DNA of 64,000 nt, from positions 958,501-1,022,500 of the forward strand of contig NZ_CP101462.1 in the NCBI RefSeq assembly GCF_024362205.1. The letters run 5' to 3'. Of this stretch, positions 18,983 through 29,692 are shown piece after piece. Both the position numbers and the translations under genes were made by a program. Under the pieces are notes generated by a model. It was not told where the DNA came from, ran no database searches, and saw only the letters and a program-made list of their open reading frames with translations. Source of the DNA: Exiguobacterium aurantiacum. GTDB taxonomy: Bacteria > Bacillota > Bacilli > Exiguobacteriales > Exiguobacteriaceae. The first letter of the stretch is position 1. Each line of letters starts with the position of its first letter.

Positions 18983-19345
18983 ATGGTGACACTATATGGC
19001 TATCCGCCATGCAGTACGTGTAAAAAAGCAGAGAAGTGGTTGAAAGAGAACGACGTCGAGTATACATACGTCCATATCGTCGAGGCGACACCATCGAAAG
19101 ATGAACTGGCCGAACTATGGAAACAGTCGGGTCTCCCGCTCAAAAAATTCTTCAATACGAGCGGGCAAGTGTATCGGAATGAAGGCATCAAAGACAAGCT
19201 GCCAAATCTATCAGAAGACGAACAACTCGAGCTTCTCGCGAGCAATGGTATGCTTTTGAAGCGTCCAATCGTGACAGATGGTCAAAAATCAACTGTCGGA
19301 TTTTCAGAAAAGTCGTTTACAGACGTTTGGGGCGAAGTGCTATAA
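18983..19345 (+). CDS. ArsC/Spx-family protein (YusI-like)
   Basis: A 120-residue protein of the ArsC/Spx thioredoxin-fold family: VTLYGYPPCSTCKKAEKWL (CSTC redox motif near residue 13) and LLKRPIVTDG near the C-terminus. It is the orthologue by position of B. subtilis YusI. Whether it reduces arsenate or acts as a regulator is not known; the arsenate-reductase name is only a family label. ATG 18983 has GAGGTG 6 bases upstream. It is followed by gcvH as in Bacillus. Confidence 0.85.
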   Translation: MVTLYGYPPCSTCKKAEKWLKENDVEYTYVHIVEATPSKDELAELWKQSGLPLKKFFNTSGQVYRNEGIKDKLPNLSEDEQLELLASNGMLLKRPIVTDGQKSTVGFSEKSFTDVWGEVL

Positions 19346-19384
19346 TACTCGTGTGAGTCTAATTCATTTGAGGGGGAAGTTAAG

Positions 19385-19768
19385 ATGAGCAAAGTACCTG
19401 CCAATTTACGTTATTCAAAAGAGCACGAATGGGTTGAAGTGAACGGAAGCGTGGCCCGCATCGGCATCACGGATTTCGCACAAAGCGAACTAGGGGATAT
19501 CGTCTTTGTCGAACTTCCTGAAGTCGGCGGCACGATTTTACTCGATGAGCCGTTCGGTTCGGTCGAATCGGTCAAAACCGTATCAGAGCTTTACGCTCCA
19601 ATCTCTGGAAAAATCACAGCGGTGAACGAATCACTCGCCGATTCACCAGAACTCGTCAACGAAGCACCGTTCGAAGGCGCTTGGATGATCGAAGTCGAGT
19701 TGAACGACGCGTCGGACGTCGACAAGCTCATGTCAGCCGAAGAATACGAAGCAATGATTCAAGGCTAA
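19385..19768 (+). CDS. gcvH: Glycine cleavage system H protein
   Basis: A 127-residue lipoyl carrier. The lipoylation lysine is K64 in [13 protein letters not shown], and YSKEHEWVE and IGITDFAQ are standard. It shuttles the aminomethyl group in glycine cleavage and, in Bacillus, is the platform for lipoyl transfer to other enzymes. The other gcv genes are not in the window, as in B. subtilis where gcvH stands alone. Confidence 0.96.
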   Translation: MSKVPANLRYSKEHEWVEVNGSVARIGITDFAQSELGDIVFVELPEVGGTILLDEPFGSVESVKTVSELYAPISGKITAVNESLADSPELVNEAPFEGAWMIEVELNDASDVDKLMSAEEYEAMIQG

Positions 19769-19773
19769 ACAAA

Positions 19774-19808
19774 ACCCGGTTTCTCTTTACGAGAAGCCGG
19801 GTCTTTTT
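19774..19808. terminator. Bidirectional terminator, gcvH / PTS-IIC gene
   Basis: A 12-bp stem with one G-U pair (19774-19785 with 19791-19802), loop TTTAC, and a T-run on both strands. Confidence 0.85.
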
Positions 19809-19810
19809 GA

Positions 19811-20863
19811 TTAATCGAAGTCGAGCCGGTAATGATCAGGCTGGATGAGCGACGTCCGGTTGAAAAAACGATAGAACAGAATCCCGAGTGCGATTGGGAT
19901 GAGTCCGAACAAGACGACGACGAGCATGACGTTCCAGAGCGCGAAGCCTCCCGGCATCAAATGCAAGGCGTTGACCGGACCGATGAGACCGGAGACGCCG
20001 AACCCGGCGCTGATCGGTGTGCCCTCGATGCGAAGGATCCCGGCGAGCGCTCCGAGGATGGCCGCATTGGCGAGCACCGGCAGCATCATGATCGGGCGAC
20101 GGACGAAGTTCGCCATTTGAATCTTTGGTGACCCGAGGAAGTGGGCAATCGACGTTCCGGTCGCATTCATCTGCCAACCGGCGATGGCGAGGCCGAAGCC
20201 GGCGGCGACGACGCCGAGGTTGGCCGCCCCAGCCGCGACGCCTGAGAGACTGATCGCCGTGGCGATGCCGACCGTCGAAATCGGCGAGACGATGATGAGC
20301 GAGAACGCCATCGCGATCAACATGCCCATCACGACCGGCTGCAGTTCCGTCATCGTCATGATGATCGTCCCGACGTACGTCGTGATCTGTGAGATGTATG
20401 TGAGCAGGAACGCTCCGATGCCTCCGGCGACGACGATGACCGTCATCGGCAAGACGAGCACGGTGTATGTCTTCAAGCGTGGCGACAGTTGCATGACGAG
20501 GAACGTCGCGAGGGCGGCCGTCACGCCGGCCGTGATGACGTCACCGATCCCGGCCATGAGGAACACGCCTTCCTCGATGCGGATGGCGCCGCTTCCGACT
20601 TGGGTCGCGATACCGATCGTACCGGCCTCGAGCGCCGAGCGTCCGAATTGCATGGCGACGGCGACACCGATGATAACCGGTAGGAGGCGCATCGCGATCG
20701 TCGTTGCATCTAAGATGAACTGCAAGGACGGAAAATAAGGCAAGATGGCTTTCGTCAATTCACCGAGCAAGGCGCTCGGGATGAGGGCGATGAGGATGGC
20801 AAGACTGAGGCCGTTCAAGACGTTCATTAAAAATTGTTTTCCGGTAAGCTTCTCTTCCGTCAT
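19811..20863 (-). CDS. PTS_EIIC_2-family membrane protein
   Basis: A 350-residue protein with about ten hydrophobic segments and the pattern of the PTS EIIC type-2 family found alone in Bacillales (GKQFLMNVLNGLSLAILIALIP; GIATQVGSGAIRIEEGVF; VSPISTVGIATAI; FGVSGLIGPVNALHLMPGG). No EIIA or EIIB partner is adjacent, so a role in phosphotransfer sugar uptake is doubtful. Substrate unknown. Confidence 0.75.
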   Translation of the reverse strand: MTEEKLTGKQFLMNVLNGLSLAILIALIPSALLGELTKAILPYFPSLQFILDATTIAMRLLPVIIGVAVAMQFGRSALEAGTIGIATQVGSGAIRIEEGVFLMAGIGDVITAGVTAALATFLVMQLSPRLKTYTVLVLPMTVIVVAGGIGAFLLTYISQITTYVGTIIMTMTELQPVVMGMLIAMAFSLIIVSPISTVGIATAISLSGVAAGAANLGVVAAGFGLAIAGWQMNATGTSIAHFLGSPKIQMANFVRRPIMMLPVLANAAILGALAGILRIEGTPISAGFGVSGLIGPVNALHLMPGGFALWNVMLVVVLFGLIPIALGILFYRFFNRTSLIQPDHYRLDFD

Positions 20864-21050
20864 TGGGGATTCACCTGTCCTTTTCTACTGGTTTGCTGTT
20901 ATGTACAAAAGCGATAAAGTTAATGACCATACTATGCCTCTTTTCAGCGAGCGTCAATACAAAATGTTGAAATGTTCAGAATTTTCCATTTGAGCACAAC
21001 TTTTGAACAGATCGGTCCGCATTCATATACTTATAGAAGAGGTGAGAACA

Positions 21051-21308
21051 ATGATTACTGACGGATTGTTATATATATACGCCCCAATGTGCGGTACATG
21101 CGCCGTGGCCGAGCGGATGCTCTCGGTCGTCGAGGCGGTCGACCCGGAATTGACTATTGAAAAACGCGATGCCAACTTTATCCCGAACGAGCTCGAGGCG
21201 TATCAAGTCATGAGCGTCCCGGCACTGTTGAAGCTGGAGAATGGCCAAGTTCGCGATCGTTTATACGCGTTTCAAAACGTTCAACACGTCCTATCTTTCG
21301 TCAAATGA
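21051..21308 (+). CDS. Thioredoxin-like protein (YusE-like)
   Basis: An 85-residue thioredoxin-fold protein with a CGTC redox motif (YAPMCGTCAVAERML) and the cis-proline segment VMSVPALLKLENG. It corresponds in place to B. subtilis YusE. The substrate is unknown. GAGGTGAG precedes ATG 21051. The yusF- and yusG-like genes found beside it in Bacillus are missing here. Confidence 0.85.
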   Translation: MITDGLLYIYAPMCGTCAVAERMLSVVEAVDPELTIEKRDANFIPNELEAYQVMSVPALLKLENGQVRDRLYAFQNVQHVLSFVK

Positions 21309-21349
21309 GATAGGATAATTAGAATAATCTGAAAATTTTAAATAATCAG

Positions 21350-21379
21350 TTGACACAGAAAGTTCACGAATGATATATT
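21350..21379 (+). promoter_or_regulatory. Strong promoter for a candidate non-coding RNA
   Basis: Perfect TTGACA (21350-21355), an 18-bp spacer and TATATT (21374-21379). No plausible coding region with a ribosome site starts within the next 300 bases. Confidence 0.7.
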
Positions 21380-21385
21380 CATTAC

Positions 21386-21692
21386 AACATCTTACTTGAA
21401 CACAACATAGGACGAGATTTTCCCGTCAGCAAGACGTTTTCGAACAACCGCTGCATGAGCTTACGCGATTTCAGGTGGACCGTCCCTTCGATTGTCCCCC
21501 AAAAAAATCAAGCGTCGAGACACCGGTCGTGTAATTGCATGGTCCGTTCGAAGACCGAGTGATGGTCGGGTAAAAATCCCCCATATAAGGATGAATGCTC
21601 TGATCGGGCAAAAGAGGTTCATCTATGGGTTGTCCTTCAGTGACTCAAGGTGCTACGTTCTGTGTCATCCTCGGATGGCACCTTTTTTTAAT
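21386..21692 (+). ncRNA. Candidate structured non-coding RNA, about 300 nt
   Basis: This stretch fills most of the 638-base gap between the thioredoxin-like gene and metN. It has its own promoter and ends at a terminator, so a discrete RNA is likely. Inside it, 21580-21629 folds into a long hairpin: CCCATA/TATGGG, GATGAA/TTCATC and CTCT/AGAG with small bulges. GGTC/GACC forms a smaller hairpin at 21541-21556. Two CCCCC tracts occur (about 21496-21500 and 21578-21582), the second partly in the stem. No ORF has a ribosome site. By eye I do not match it to RNase P, tmRNA, SRP RNA, 6S RNA, a T-box or a common riboswitch, but I could not run a covariance search. Confidence 0.5.
21647..21689 (+). 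terminator. Terminator of the candidate RNA
   Basis: AAGGTGC (21647-21653) pairs with GCACCTT (21678-21684), an inner CATC/GATG pairing is possible, and a run of T follows. Confidence 0.7.
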
Positions 21693-21710
21693 TTGTCTGA
21701 AAAAAATAGT

Positions 21711-21739
21711 TTGACATGAAAATAATGTGTCGCTATGAT
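21711..21739 (+). promoter_or_regulatory. metNPQ promoter
   Basis: TTGACA (21711-21716), exactly 17 bp, TATGAT (21734-21739), just upstream of the SAM riboswitch. Confidence 0.85.
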
Positions 21740-21762
21740 AAAGCTAATCGAAAATACAACCA

Positions 21763-21926
21763 CTCTTATCAAGAGAGGCTGAGGGACTGGCCCTATGACG
21801 CCCAGCAACCGCGGAGCAATCCGAAATGGTGCTAATTCCAGCAAGGTGTATACCTTGGAAGATGAGAGCAATCGTTGTCCGTACCGATAAAGTACGCACG
21901 TTTGCTCAAACGTGCGTACTTTTTTT
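21763..21926 (+). promoter_or_regulatory. SAM-I (S-box) riboswitch with terminator
   Basis: The aptamer shows the S-box core: CTCTTATC at 21763 paired with GATGAGAG at 21861, AGAGAGGCTGAGGGACTGGCC, GCCCAGCAACC, GGTGCTAATTCCAGCAAGGTG and TTGGAAGATGAGAG (each a separate piece along the element). A 15-bp terminator stem (21890-21904 with 21907-21921) and T-run follow. High S-adenosylmethionine should stop transcription before metN. Confidence 0.96.
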
Positions 21927-21946
21927 GTTGTCAGGAGGGAAATGGA

Positions 21947-22975
21947 TTGATTCAACTACGTAATGTGGCCAAATGGTTCGACACGAAAAACGGTCGGGTC
22001 CAGGCGGTCGATGATGTGTCGCTTACTATCGAAAGCGGCGAAATTTTTGGAATAATCGGATATTCGGGGGCGGGGAAGTCGACGCTCATCCGATTGCTCA
22101 ACCGACTCGAGGCACCGTCAAGCGGTGATATCGTGGTCGCCGGCAGCGAGCTGACGAAGCTCACGCCGAAGGAACTACGCGGGGTACGTAAAAACGTCTC
22201 GATGGTGTTCCAACACTTCAACCTATTATGGTCGCGCACGGTCGCTGAGAACATCAGCTTCCCGCTCGAGCTCATCGGGGTACCGGCGAGCGAGCGTAAA
22301 CGTCGCGTCCAAGAACTTGTCGATCTCGTCGGCTTGGCTGGACGAGAAGACAGCTATCCGTCACAACTATCGGGCGGCCAAAAGCAGCGAGTCGGGATAG
22401 CCCGTGCGCTCGCTACGAATCCAGAAGTGCTCCTCTGCGATGAAGCGACGAGCGCCCTCGACCCGAAGACGACGGATTCGATTCTTGAACTGCTCGTCAG
22501 CATCAACAAGAAGCTCGGATTGACGATTGTCCTCATCACCCATGAGATGCACGTCATTCAAAAGATTTGTCATCGCGTCGCCGTCATGGAGGCAGGGAAG
22601 GTCGTCGAGACCGGACAAGTCGCCGACGTGTTCCAACATCCGGAACAGCCGATCACGAAAGAGTTCGTCAAACAGATCGGCGCGGTCGAAGACATGTCGC
22701 TCACGTTCGAGCACTTGAAAGCCCGTTATCCGAGCGGTCAAATCGTCAAGCTCAAGTTCTTGAATGAGACGGCCGAACAACCGATCTTATCCGAAGTGTT
22801 AAAAGGTCACGAAATTGGCTTTAACATCATCGGCGGAAAAGTGACGCAGTCACAAGTCGGTGCACTTGGAACACTGTTTATTCAATTGATTGGTGAACCA
22901 ACAGAGATTGAACGTGCTATCGCCTCGATTCGATCAAAAGCAGTCGAAGTGGAGGTTGAAAACGATGTTTCCTAA
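21947..22975 (+). CDS. metN: Methionine ABC transporter ATP-binding protein
   Basis: A 342-residue ATPase of the methionine importer. Walker A is GYSGAGKST, the signature is LSGGQKQR, and Walker B is LLCDEATSALD. The C-terminal ~90 residues are the NIL regulatory domain that binds methionine. It starts with TTG 21947, 7 bases after AGGAGGG; the ATG five bases earlier is out of frame and stops at once. Members of the operon overlap: metP starts inside the last 11 bases of this gene. Confidence 0.95.
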   Translation: MIQLRNVAKWFDTKNGRVQAVDDVSLTIESGEIFGIIGYSGAGKSTLIRLLNRLEAPSSGDIVVAGSELTKLTPKELRGVRKNVSMVFQHFNLLWSRTVAENISFPLELIGVPASERKRRVQELVDLVGLAGREDSYPSQLSGGQKQRVGIARALATNPEVLLCDEATSALDPKTTDSILELLVSINKKLGLTIVLITHEMHVIQKICHRVAVMEAGKVVETGQVADVFQHPEQPITKEFVKQIGAVEDMSLTFEHLKARYPSGQIVKLKFLNETAEQPILSEVLKGHEIGFNIIGGKVTQSQVGALGTLFIQLIGEPTEIERAIASIRSKAVEVEVENDVS

Positions 22976-23627
22976 CGTAGATTGGGAAGTCATGATGCTA
23001 GAGACATGGAATACGCTTTACATGACTTTCGTCGCAGGTGCGGCTACTTTCGTATTTGGTCTTGGTCTTGGAATGCTTCTTTATATAACAAATGAACCGT
23101 TGATGACAAAAAATCGTTTTATCTATTCAATCGTCGGGGCTTTCGTTAACATCTTCCGTTCCGTTCCATTTATCATTTTAATTATTTTGCTCATTCCGTT
23201 CACACGAACGATTGTCGGAACCATCCTTGGTCCGACAGCGGCGCTACCAGCACTCATTATTGGTGCAGCACCGTTTTATGCCCGTATGGTTGAGCTCGCT
23301 TTACGTGAAGTTGATCGCGGGGTAATCGAAGCGGCCGAATCGATGGGTGCGACGAAATGGCAAATTATTTATAAAGTCTTATTCCCGGAAGCATTACCAG
23401 CCATCGTGTCGGGAATTACGGTTACGATTGTCGCTCTCGTTGGATATACGGCAATGGCAGGGGTAATCGGAAGTGGTGGACTTGGTACGCTAGCGTTCCT
23501 AGACGGCTTCCAACGCTCCCAAAACGACGTTACGTTCGTCGCGACCGTATTAATTTTGGTGATTGTCTTCATTATTCAATTCATCGGAGATCGTCTCGTA
23601 ACAAAAATCGATAAGCGTTCCGCTTAA
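22965..23627 (+). CDS. metP: Methionine ABC transporter permease
   Basis: A 220-residue permease with five or six membrane segments and the EAA motif (EAAESMGATKWQIIYKVLFPEALP) that contacts MetN, here quoted over two halves: EAAESMGATKW and VLFPEALP. It starts at ATG 22965 with GGAGG upstream, overlapping metN by 11 bases. It exports nothing itself; it is the channel for methionine delivered by MetQ. Confidence 0.94.
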   Translation: MFPNVDWEVMMLETWNTLYMTFVAGAATFVFGLGLGMLLYITNEPLMTKNRFIYSIVGAFVNIFRSVPFIILIILLIPFTRTIVGTILGPTAALPALIIGAAPFYARMVELALREVDRGVIEAAESMGATKWQIIYKVLFPEALPAIVSGITVTIVALVGYTAMAGVIGSGGLGTLAFLDGFQRSQNDVTFVATVLILVIVFIIQFIGDRLVTKIDKRSA

Positions 23628-23664
23628 TCAAAATCATAAAAAGAAAATTTGGAGGGGTTTTATA

Positions 23665-24495
23665 ATGAAATCATGGAAAACAGTACTCGGATTAACAGCA
23701 GCTTCAGCACTCACAATTCTCGCGGCTTGCGGTGGGGATTCAGAATCAGGTTCGGGCGATGACAAGACGCTCGTCGTCGGCGCGTCAAACGTCCCACACG
23801 CAGAAATTTTGGAGCACGTGAAAGACGAGTATGAAGAAAAAGGTTACAAGCTTGAAATCAAAAAGTTCCAAGATTACGTCCTTCCGAACAAAACGTTAGC
23901 GGACGGAGATATTGACGCGAACTACTTCCAACACCAGCCATACCTTGATCTTCAAATGAAAGATAACAAAGACTATAAATTCGCATCTGCTGGCGGAGTT
24001 CACGTTGAGCCGATCGGTATCTATTCACAAGACTACAAGTCGCTTGATGAGCTTCCAGATGGAGGCGAAATCATCATGAGCTCGAACGTTGCCGAGCATG
24101 GACGGATGTTGACACTTCTTCAAAACGAAGGCGTGATCACACTTGCTGACGGTAAAACGACGGACGCGACAGTGGCTGACATTGTCGACAACCCTAAAAA
24201 CTTGAAGTTCACAATGAACGTTGAAGCGGCACTTCTTCCACAAGCTTACAACAACGGCGAAGGCGACGCTGTTATCATCAATACAAACTATGCAATTGAT
24301 GCGGGTCTTTCTCCACTTGACGATTCAATCGCACTTGAAGGTGAAGACTCACCATACGTTAACTTGATCGTTACACGTGAAGGTGAAGAGGACGATGAGC
24401 GTGTGAAAGCACTCCTTGAAGTTCTTACAACGAAAGAAACACAGGATTGGATTTTAGAGGAATATGAAGGTGCAGTTATTCCAGTGAATAACTAA
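23665..24495 (+). CDS. metQ: Methionine-binding lipoprotein
   Basis: A 276-residue NlpA/MetQ-type lipoprotein. The signal peptide ends with lipobox LAAC (ALTILAACGGDSES), so cysteine 21 or so is lipidated and the protein stays on the outer face of the membrane. Typical binding-fold motifs: VGASNVPHAEILEHVKDEY, DGDIDANYFQHQPYL and AEHGRMLTLLQNEG. Its codon use is more AT-rich than metN. GGAGGGG precedes ATG 23665. Confidence 0.95.
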   Translation: MKSWKTVLGLTAASALTILAACGGDSESGSGDDKTLVVGASNVPHAEILEHVKDEYEEKGYKLEIKKFQDYVLPNKTLADGDIDANYFQHQPYLDLQMKDNKDYKFASAGGVHVEPIGIYSQDYKSLDELPDGGEIIMSSNVAEHGRMLTLLQNEGVITLADGKTTDATVADIVDNPKNLKFTMNVEAALLPQAYNNGEGDAVIINTNYAIDAGLSPLDDSIALEGEDSPYVNLIVTREGEEDDERVKALLEVLTTKETQDWILEEYEGAVIPVNN

Positions 24496-24502
24496 TCATG
24501 AA

Positions 24503-24530
24503 AGGGTCTGGCGTTAGCCAGACCTTTTTT
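24503..24530 (+). terminator. Terminator of metNPQ
   Basis: GGTCTGGC and GCCAGACC, loop GTTA, followed by TTTTTT. Confidence 0.9.
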
Positions 24531-24597
24531 GTTTTCCGTAGTCTTCTTATAGAAAGAGCAGTACACTACTAGATATAGAGAAAAAGGGGGGATCCGG

Positions 24598-25812
24598 ATG
24601 AACATACGACACATTCATCCGCTGACGCTGGGTGTCTTATTTGGTACATTTTTTGCCCGGCTGTCGACATTTTTTGTTATGCCGTTTTTTGCGATTTATC
24701 TTGCGACGCTTGGCTTCTCGGCGAGTGTCATCGGGACGGTGTTCGCCATCTCGGCGTTATCGGGGTTGTTCATGAGCTTTTTCGGGGGGACGTTGTCTGA
24801 CCGGTATGGGCGCAAACAGTTGATGCTGATCGGCATCGCCTTGAACGCGATCACGTTCACTGGTTTCGCGCTCGTCTCGGAATTATTTTGGTTTTATATC
24901 TTCTCGGTACTCATGGGCGTGTCGCGGTCGTTCCTCGAACCGGCGTCCCGTGCGCTCATCAGCGACACGACGCAGCCGGACCAGCGCGTCATCGTCTATA
25001 ATGTCCGCTACTTTTTAATCAACATCGCGGCGGCGATCGGGCCACTGCTTGCGGTCGTCTTATCGCTCACCGGGGCGAAGAGTGCCTTCTTCGTCGTGAC
25101 GGGCGTTTACGTGTTATACGGCCTCGTCATCTCGACGTTGTTCCGCAAGTATCCGTTCGAGGAAGGAGACGGCGTCAAGGTCCGGCCGCGCTTGACGGAG
25201 ACGTTCCGTGTGTTACAACAAGATAAGACGTTCCGTTTCGTCATCATCGGGATGATCTTCGCCATCATCGGCTATAGTCAATTCAATGCGACGTTGCCGC
25301 AGTTCATCGCGTTCCATGACGGCTTCAGTGACGGCTCACGTTTGTTCGCCTATCTGTTGACGGTCAATGCGATCACCGTCCTCGTCGTCCAATATCCGAT
25401 TATGCGGTTCGGGATTCGCGTGTCGCCGATCAAGTCGCTTTTCTTCGGCGTCGGGACGTTGTCGACGGGGCTTCTCCTCATCGGATTTGCGACCGAGACG
25501 TGGGTGTTGTTCATCGCGATGGTCATCTTCACGATCGGTGAGGTGCTCATGTTCACGATGACGGACGTGTTGACGGATGAATTGGCACCGGCCCATCTGC
25601 GCGGGACGTATTTCGGGGCGATGGGGTTGACGGCGCTCGGTCAGACGATCGGTCCCGTCATCGGCGGTCTGTTGCTAGATGGATTCGACAACGCCGCGCT
25701 GCCAGTGTTTGGAAGCTTGGCCGTGTTGACGGCGTGCGGCGCCTTCTTCTTCGCCGGCGCCTTGAAAGAACGGAAAGCAAGTTTGGCCTTACTCGAGGAA
25801 AAAGTTGGATAA
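24598..25812 (+). CDS. Major facilitator superfamily exporter
   Basis: A 404-residue, 12-segment MFS protein of the drug:H+ antiporter type. The loop-2 motif GGTLSDRYGRKQLMLIG is clear, and the C-half has GTYFGAMGLTALGQTIGPVIGG. The substrate is unknown. It stands alone between the met and suf operons. A GGGGGGATC ribosome region precedes ATG 24598. Confidence 0.88.
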   Translation: MNIRHIHPLTLGVLFGTFFARLSTFFVMPFFAIYLATLGFSASVIGTVFAISALSGLFMSFFGGTLSDRYGRKQLMLIGIALNAITFTGFALVSELFWFYIFSVLMGVSRSFLEPASRALISDTTQPDQRVIVYNVRYFLINIAAAIGPLLAVVLSLTGAKSAFFVVTGVYVLYGLVISTLFRKYPFEEGDGVKVRPRLTETFRVLQQDKTFRFVIIGMIFAIIGYSQFNATLPQFIAFHDGFSDGSRLFAYLLTVNAITVLVVQYPIMRFGIRVSPIKSLFFGVGTLSTGLLLIGFATETWVLFIAMVIFTIGEVLMFTMTDVLTDELAPAHLRGTYFGAMGLTALGQTIGPVIGGLLLDGFDNAALPVFGSLAVLTACGAFFFAGALKERKASLALLEEKVG

Positions 25813-25834
25813 AGTCTTGATTTCCCGATATTCT

Positions 25835-25865
25835 CATTCTCAACATTTATGTTTTATTGAGAATG
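25835..25865. other. 9-bp inverted repeat, Fur-like sequence
   Basis: CATTCTCAA (25835-25843) and TTGAGAATG (25857-25865) are perfectly complementary. No U-run follows, so it is a poor terminator. The right arm, TGAGAATGAATAATA, matches about 11 of 14 fixed positions of the Fur 7-1-7 box. It lies about 100 bases before sufC. An operator is possible but unproven. Confidence 0.35.
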
Positions 25866-25896
25866 AATAATAAGGTGAGTCGCTTGAAATAAAAAA

Positions 25897-25929
25897 TTGC
25901 CTAGATTAAGATTAGAATATATCTAATCT
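25897..25929 (+). promoter_or_regulatory. suf promoter region with perfect inverted repeat
   Basis: A possible promoter TTGCCT (25897-25902), 17 bp, TATCTA (25920-25925). Overlapping its -10 is AGATTAG-AATATAT-CTAATCT (25909-25929), a perfect 7-7-7 inverted repeat that looks like an operator. The regulator is not known to me. Confidence 0.45.
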
Positions 25930-25966
25930 ACGCCAAAAATGGCGAGAAAACGGAAGGGGTATCCGA

Positions 25967-26746
25967 ATGTCTAACGTACCACACATGAAAATTGATGACC
26001 TCCGCGTCTCAATCGAAGGAAAAGAGATCGTCAAAGGTCTTAATCTTGAAATTAAAGGTGGCGAAATTCACGCCATCATGGGTCCTAACGGGACGGGTAA
26101 ATCTACACTCGCATCGGCACTTATGGGACATCCATTGTATGAAGTCACAGGCGGAAGCGTCGATTTGAACGGCGAAGACGTACTCGACATGGAAGTCGAC
26201 GAGCGCGCGCAAGCCGGAATGTTCCTCGCGATGCAGTATCCTGCTGAAATCAGTGGTGTCACGAATGCCGATTTCTTGCGTTCAGCAATCAACTCGCGCC
26301 GTGAAGAAGGCCAAGAAATCTCGCTCATGAAGTTCATCCGTGAACTCGATGCGAAGATGGGCGTTCTCGAAATCCCTTCAGAAATGGCACACCGCTATTT
26401 GAACGAAGGCTTCTCAGGTGGGGAGAAAAAACGTAACGAGATTCTTCAGATGATGATGATCAAACCGAACATCGCCATCCTCGACGAGATCGACTCAGGT
26501 CTTGACATCGATGCGCTCAAAGTCGTCGCTAAAGGCGTCAACGAAATGCGCAACGAAGAGTTCGGTTGCTTGATCATCACGCACTACCAACGTCTCCTCA
26601 ACTATATCGAGCCAGACTTTGTTCATATCATGATGGACGGAAAAATCGTCATGTCAGGTGGCAAAGAGCTTGCACAACGACTCGAAGCAGAAGGTTACGA
26701 CTGGGTGAAGCAAGATCTTGGAATGACAGTAGACACAGAAGCGTAA
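25967..26746 (+). CDS. sufC: Fe-S assembly ATPase SufC
   Basis: A 259-residue ABC-type ATPase without membrane partners. Walker A is GPNGTGKST, signature FSGGEKKR, Walker B AILDEIDSGLD. It forms the SufBCD scaffold complex that builds iron-sulfur clusters. First gene of the sufCDSUB operon, with the same order as in B. subtilis. Confidence 0.97.
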   Translation: MSNVPHMKIDDLRVSIEGKEIVKGLNLEIKGGEIHAIMGPNGTGKSTLASALMGHPLYEVTGGSVDLNGEDVLDMEVDERAQAGMFLAMQYPAEISGVTNADFLRSAINSRREEGQEISLMKFIRELDAKMGVLEIPSEMAHRYLNEGFSGGEKKRNEILQMMMIKPNIAILDEIDSGLDIDALKVVAKGVNEMRNEEFGCLIITHYQRLLNYIEPDFVHIMMDGKIVMSGGKELAQRLEAEGYDWVKQDLGMTVDTEA

Positions 26747-26758
26747 GGAGGCTGTACG

Positions 26759-29673
<2,915 letters not shown>

Positions 29674-29692
29674 GTAGAAGGAGGAGACCGAT

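Noticed and set aside
18983-19345. A functional arsenate reductase within an ars operon
   Set aside because: No arsR, arsB or acr3 gene is near; the gene is in the conserved yusI position beside gcvH.
21386-21692. Assignment of the candidate RNA as a T-box leader
   Set aside because: GGTGGACCG loosely recalls the T-box sequence, but the AGGGTGGNACCGCG core and stem I motifs are absent and no amino-acid gene follows its terminator.
21492-21719. A possible 75-codon gene in the gap before metN
   Set aside because: No ribosome site, crosses the strong terminator at 21647-21689, and the translation has no protein-like features; a non-coding RNA fits better.
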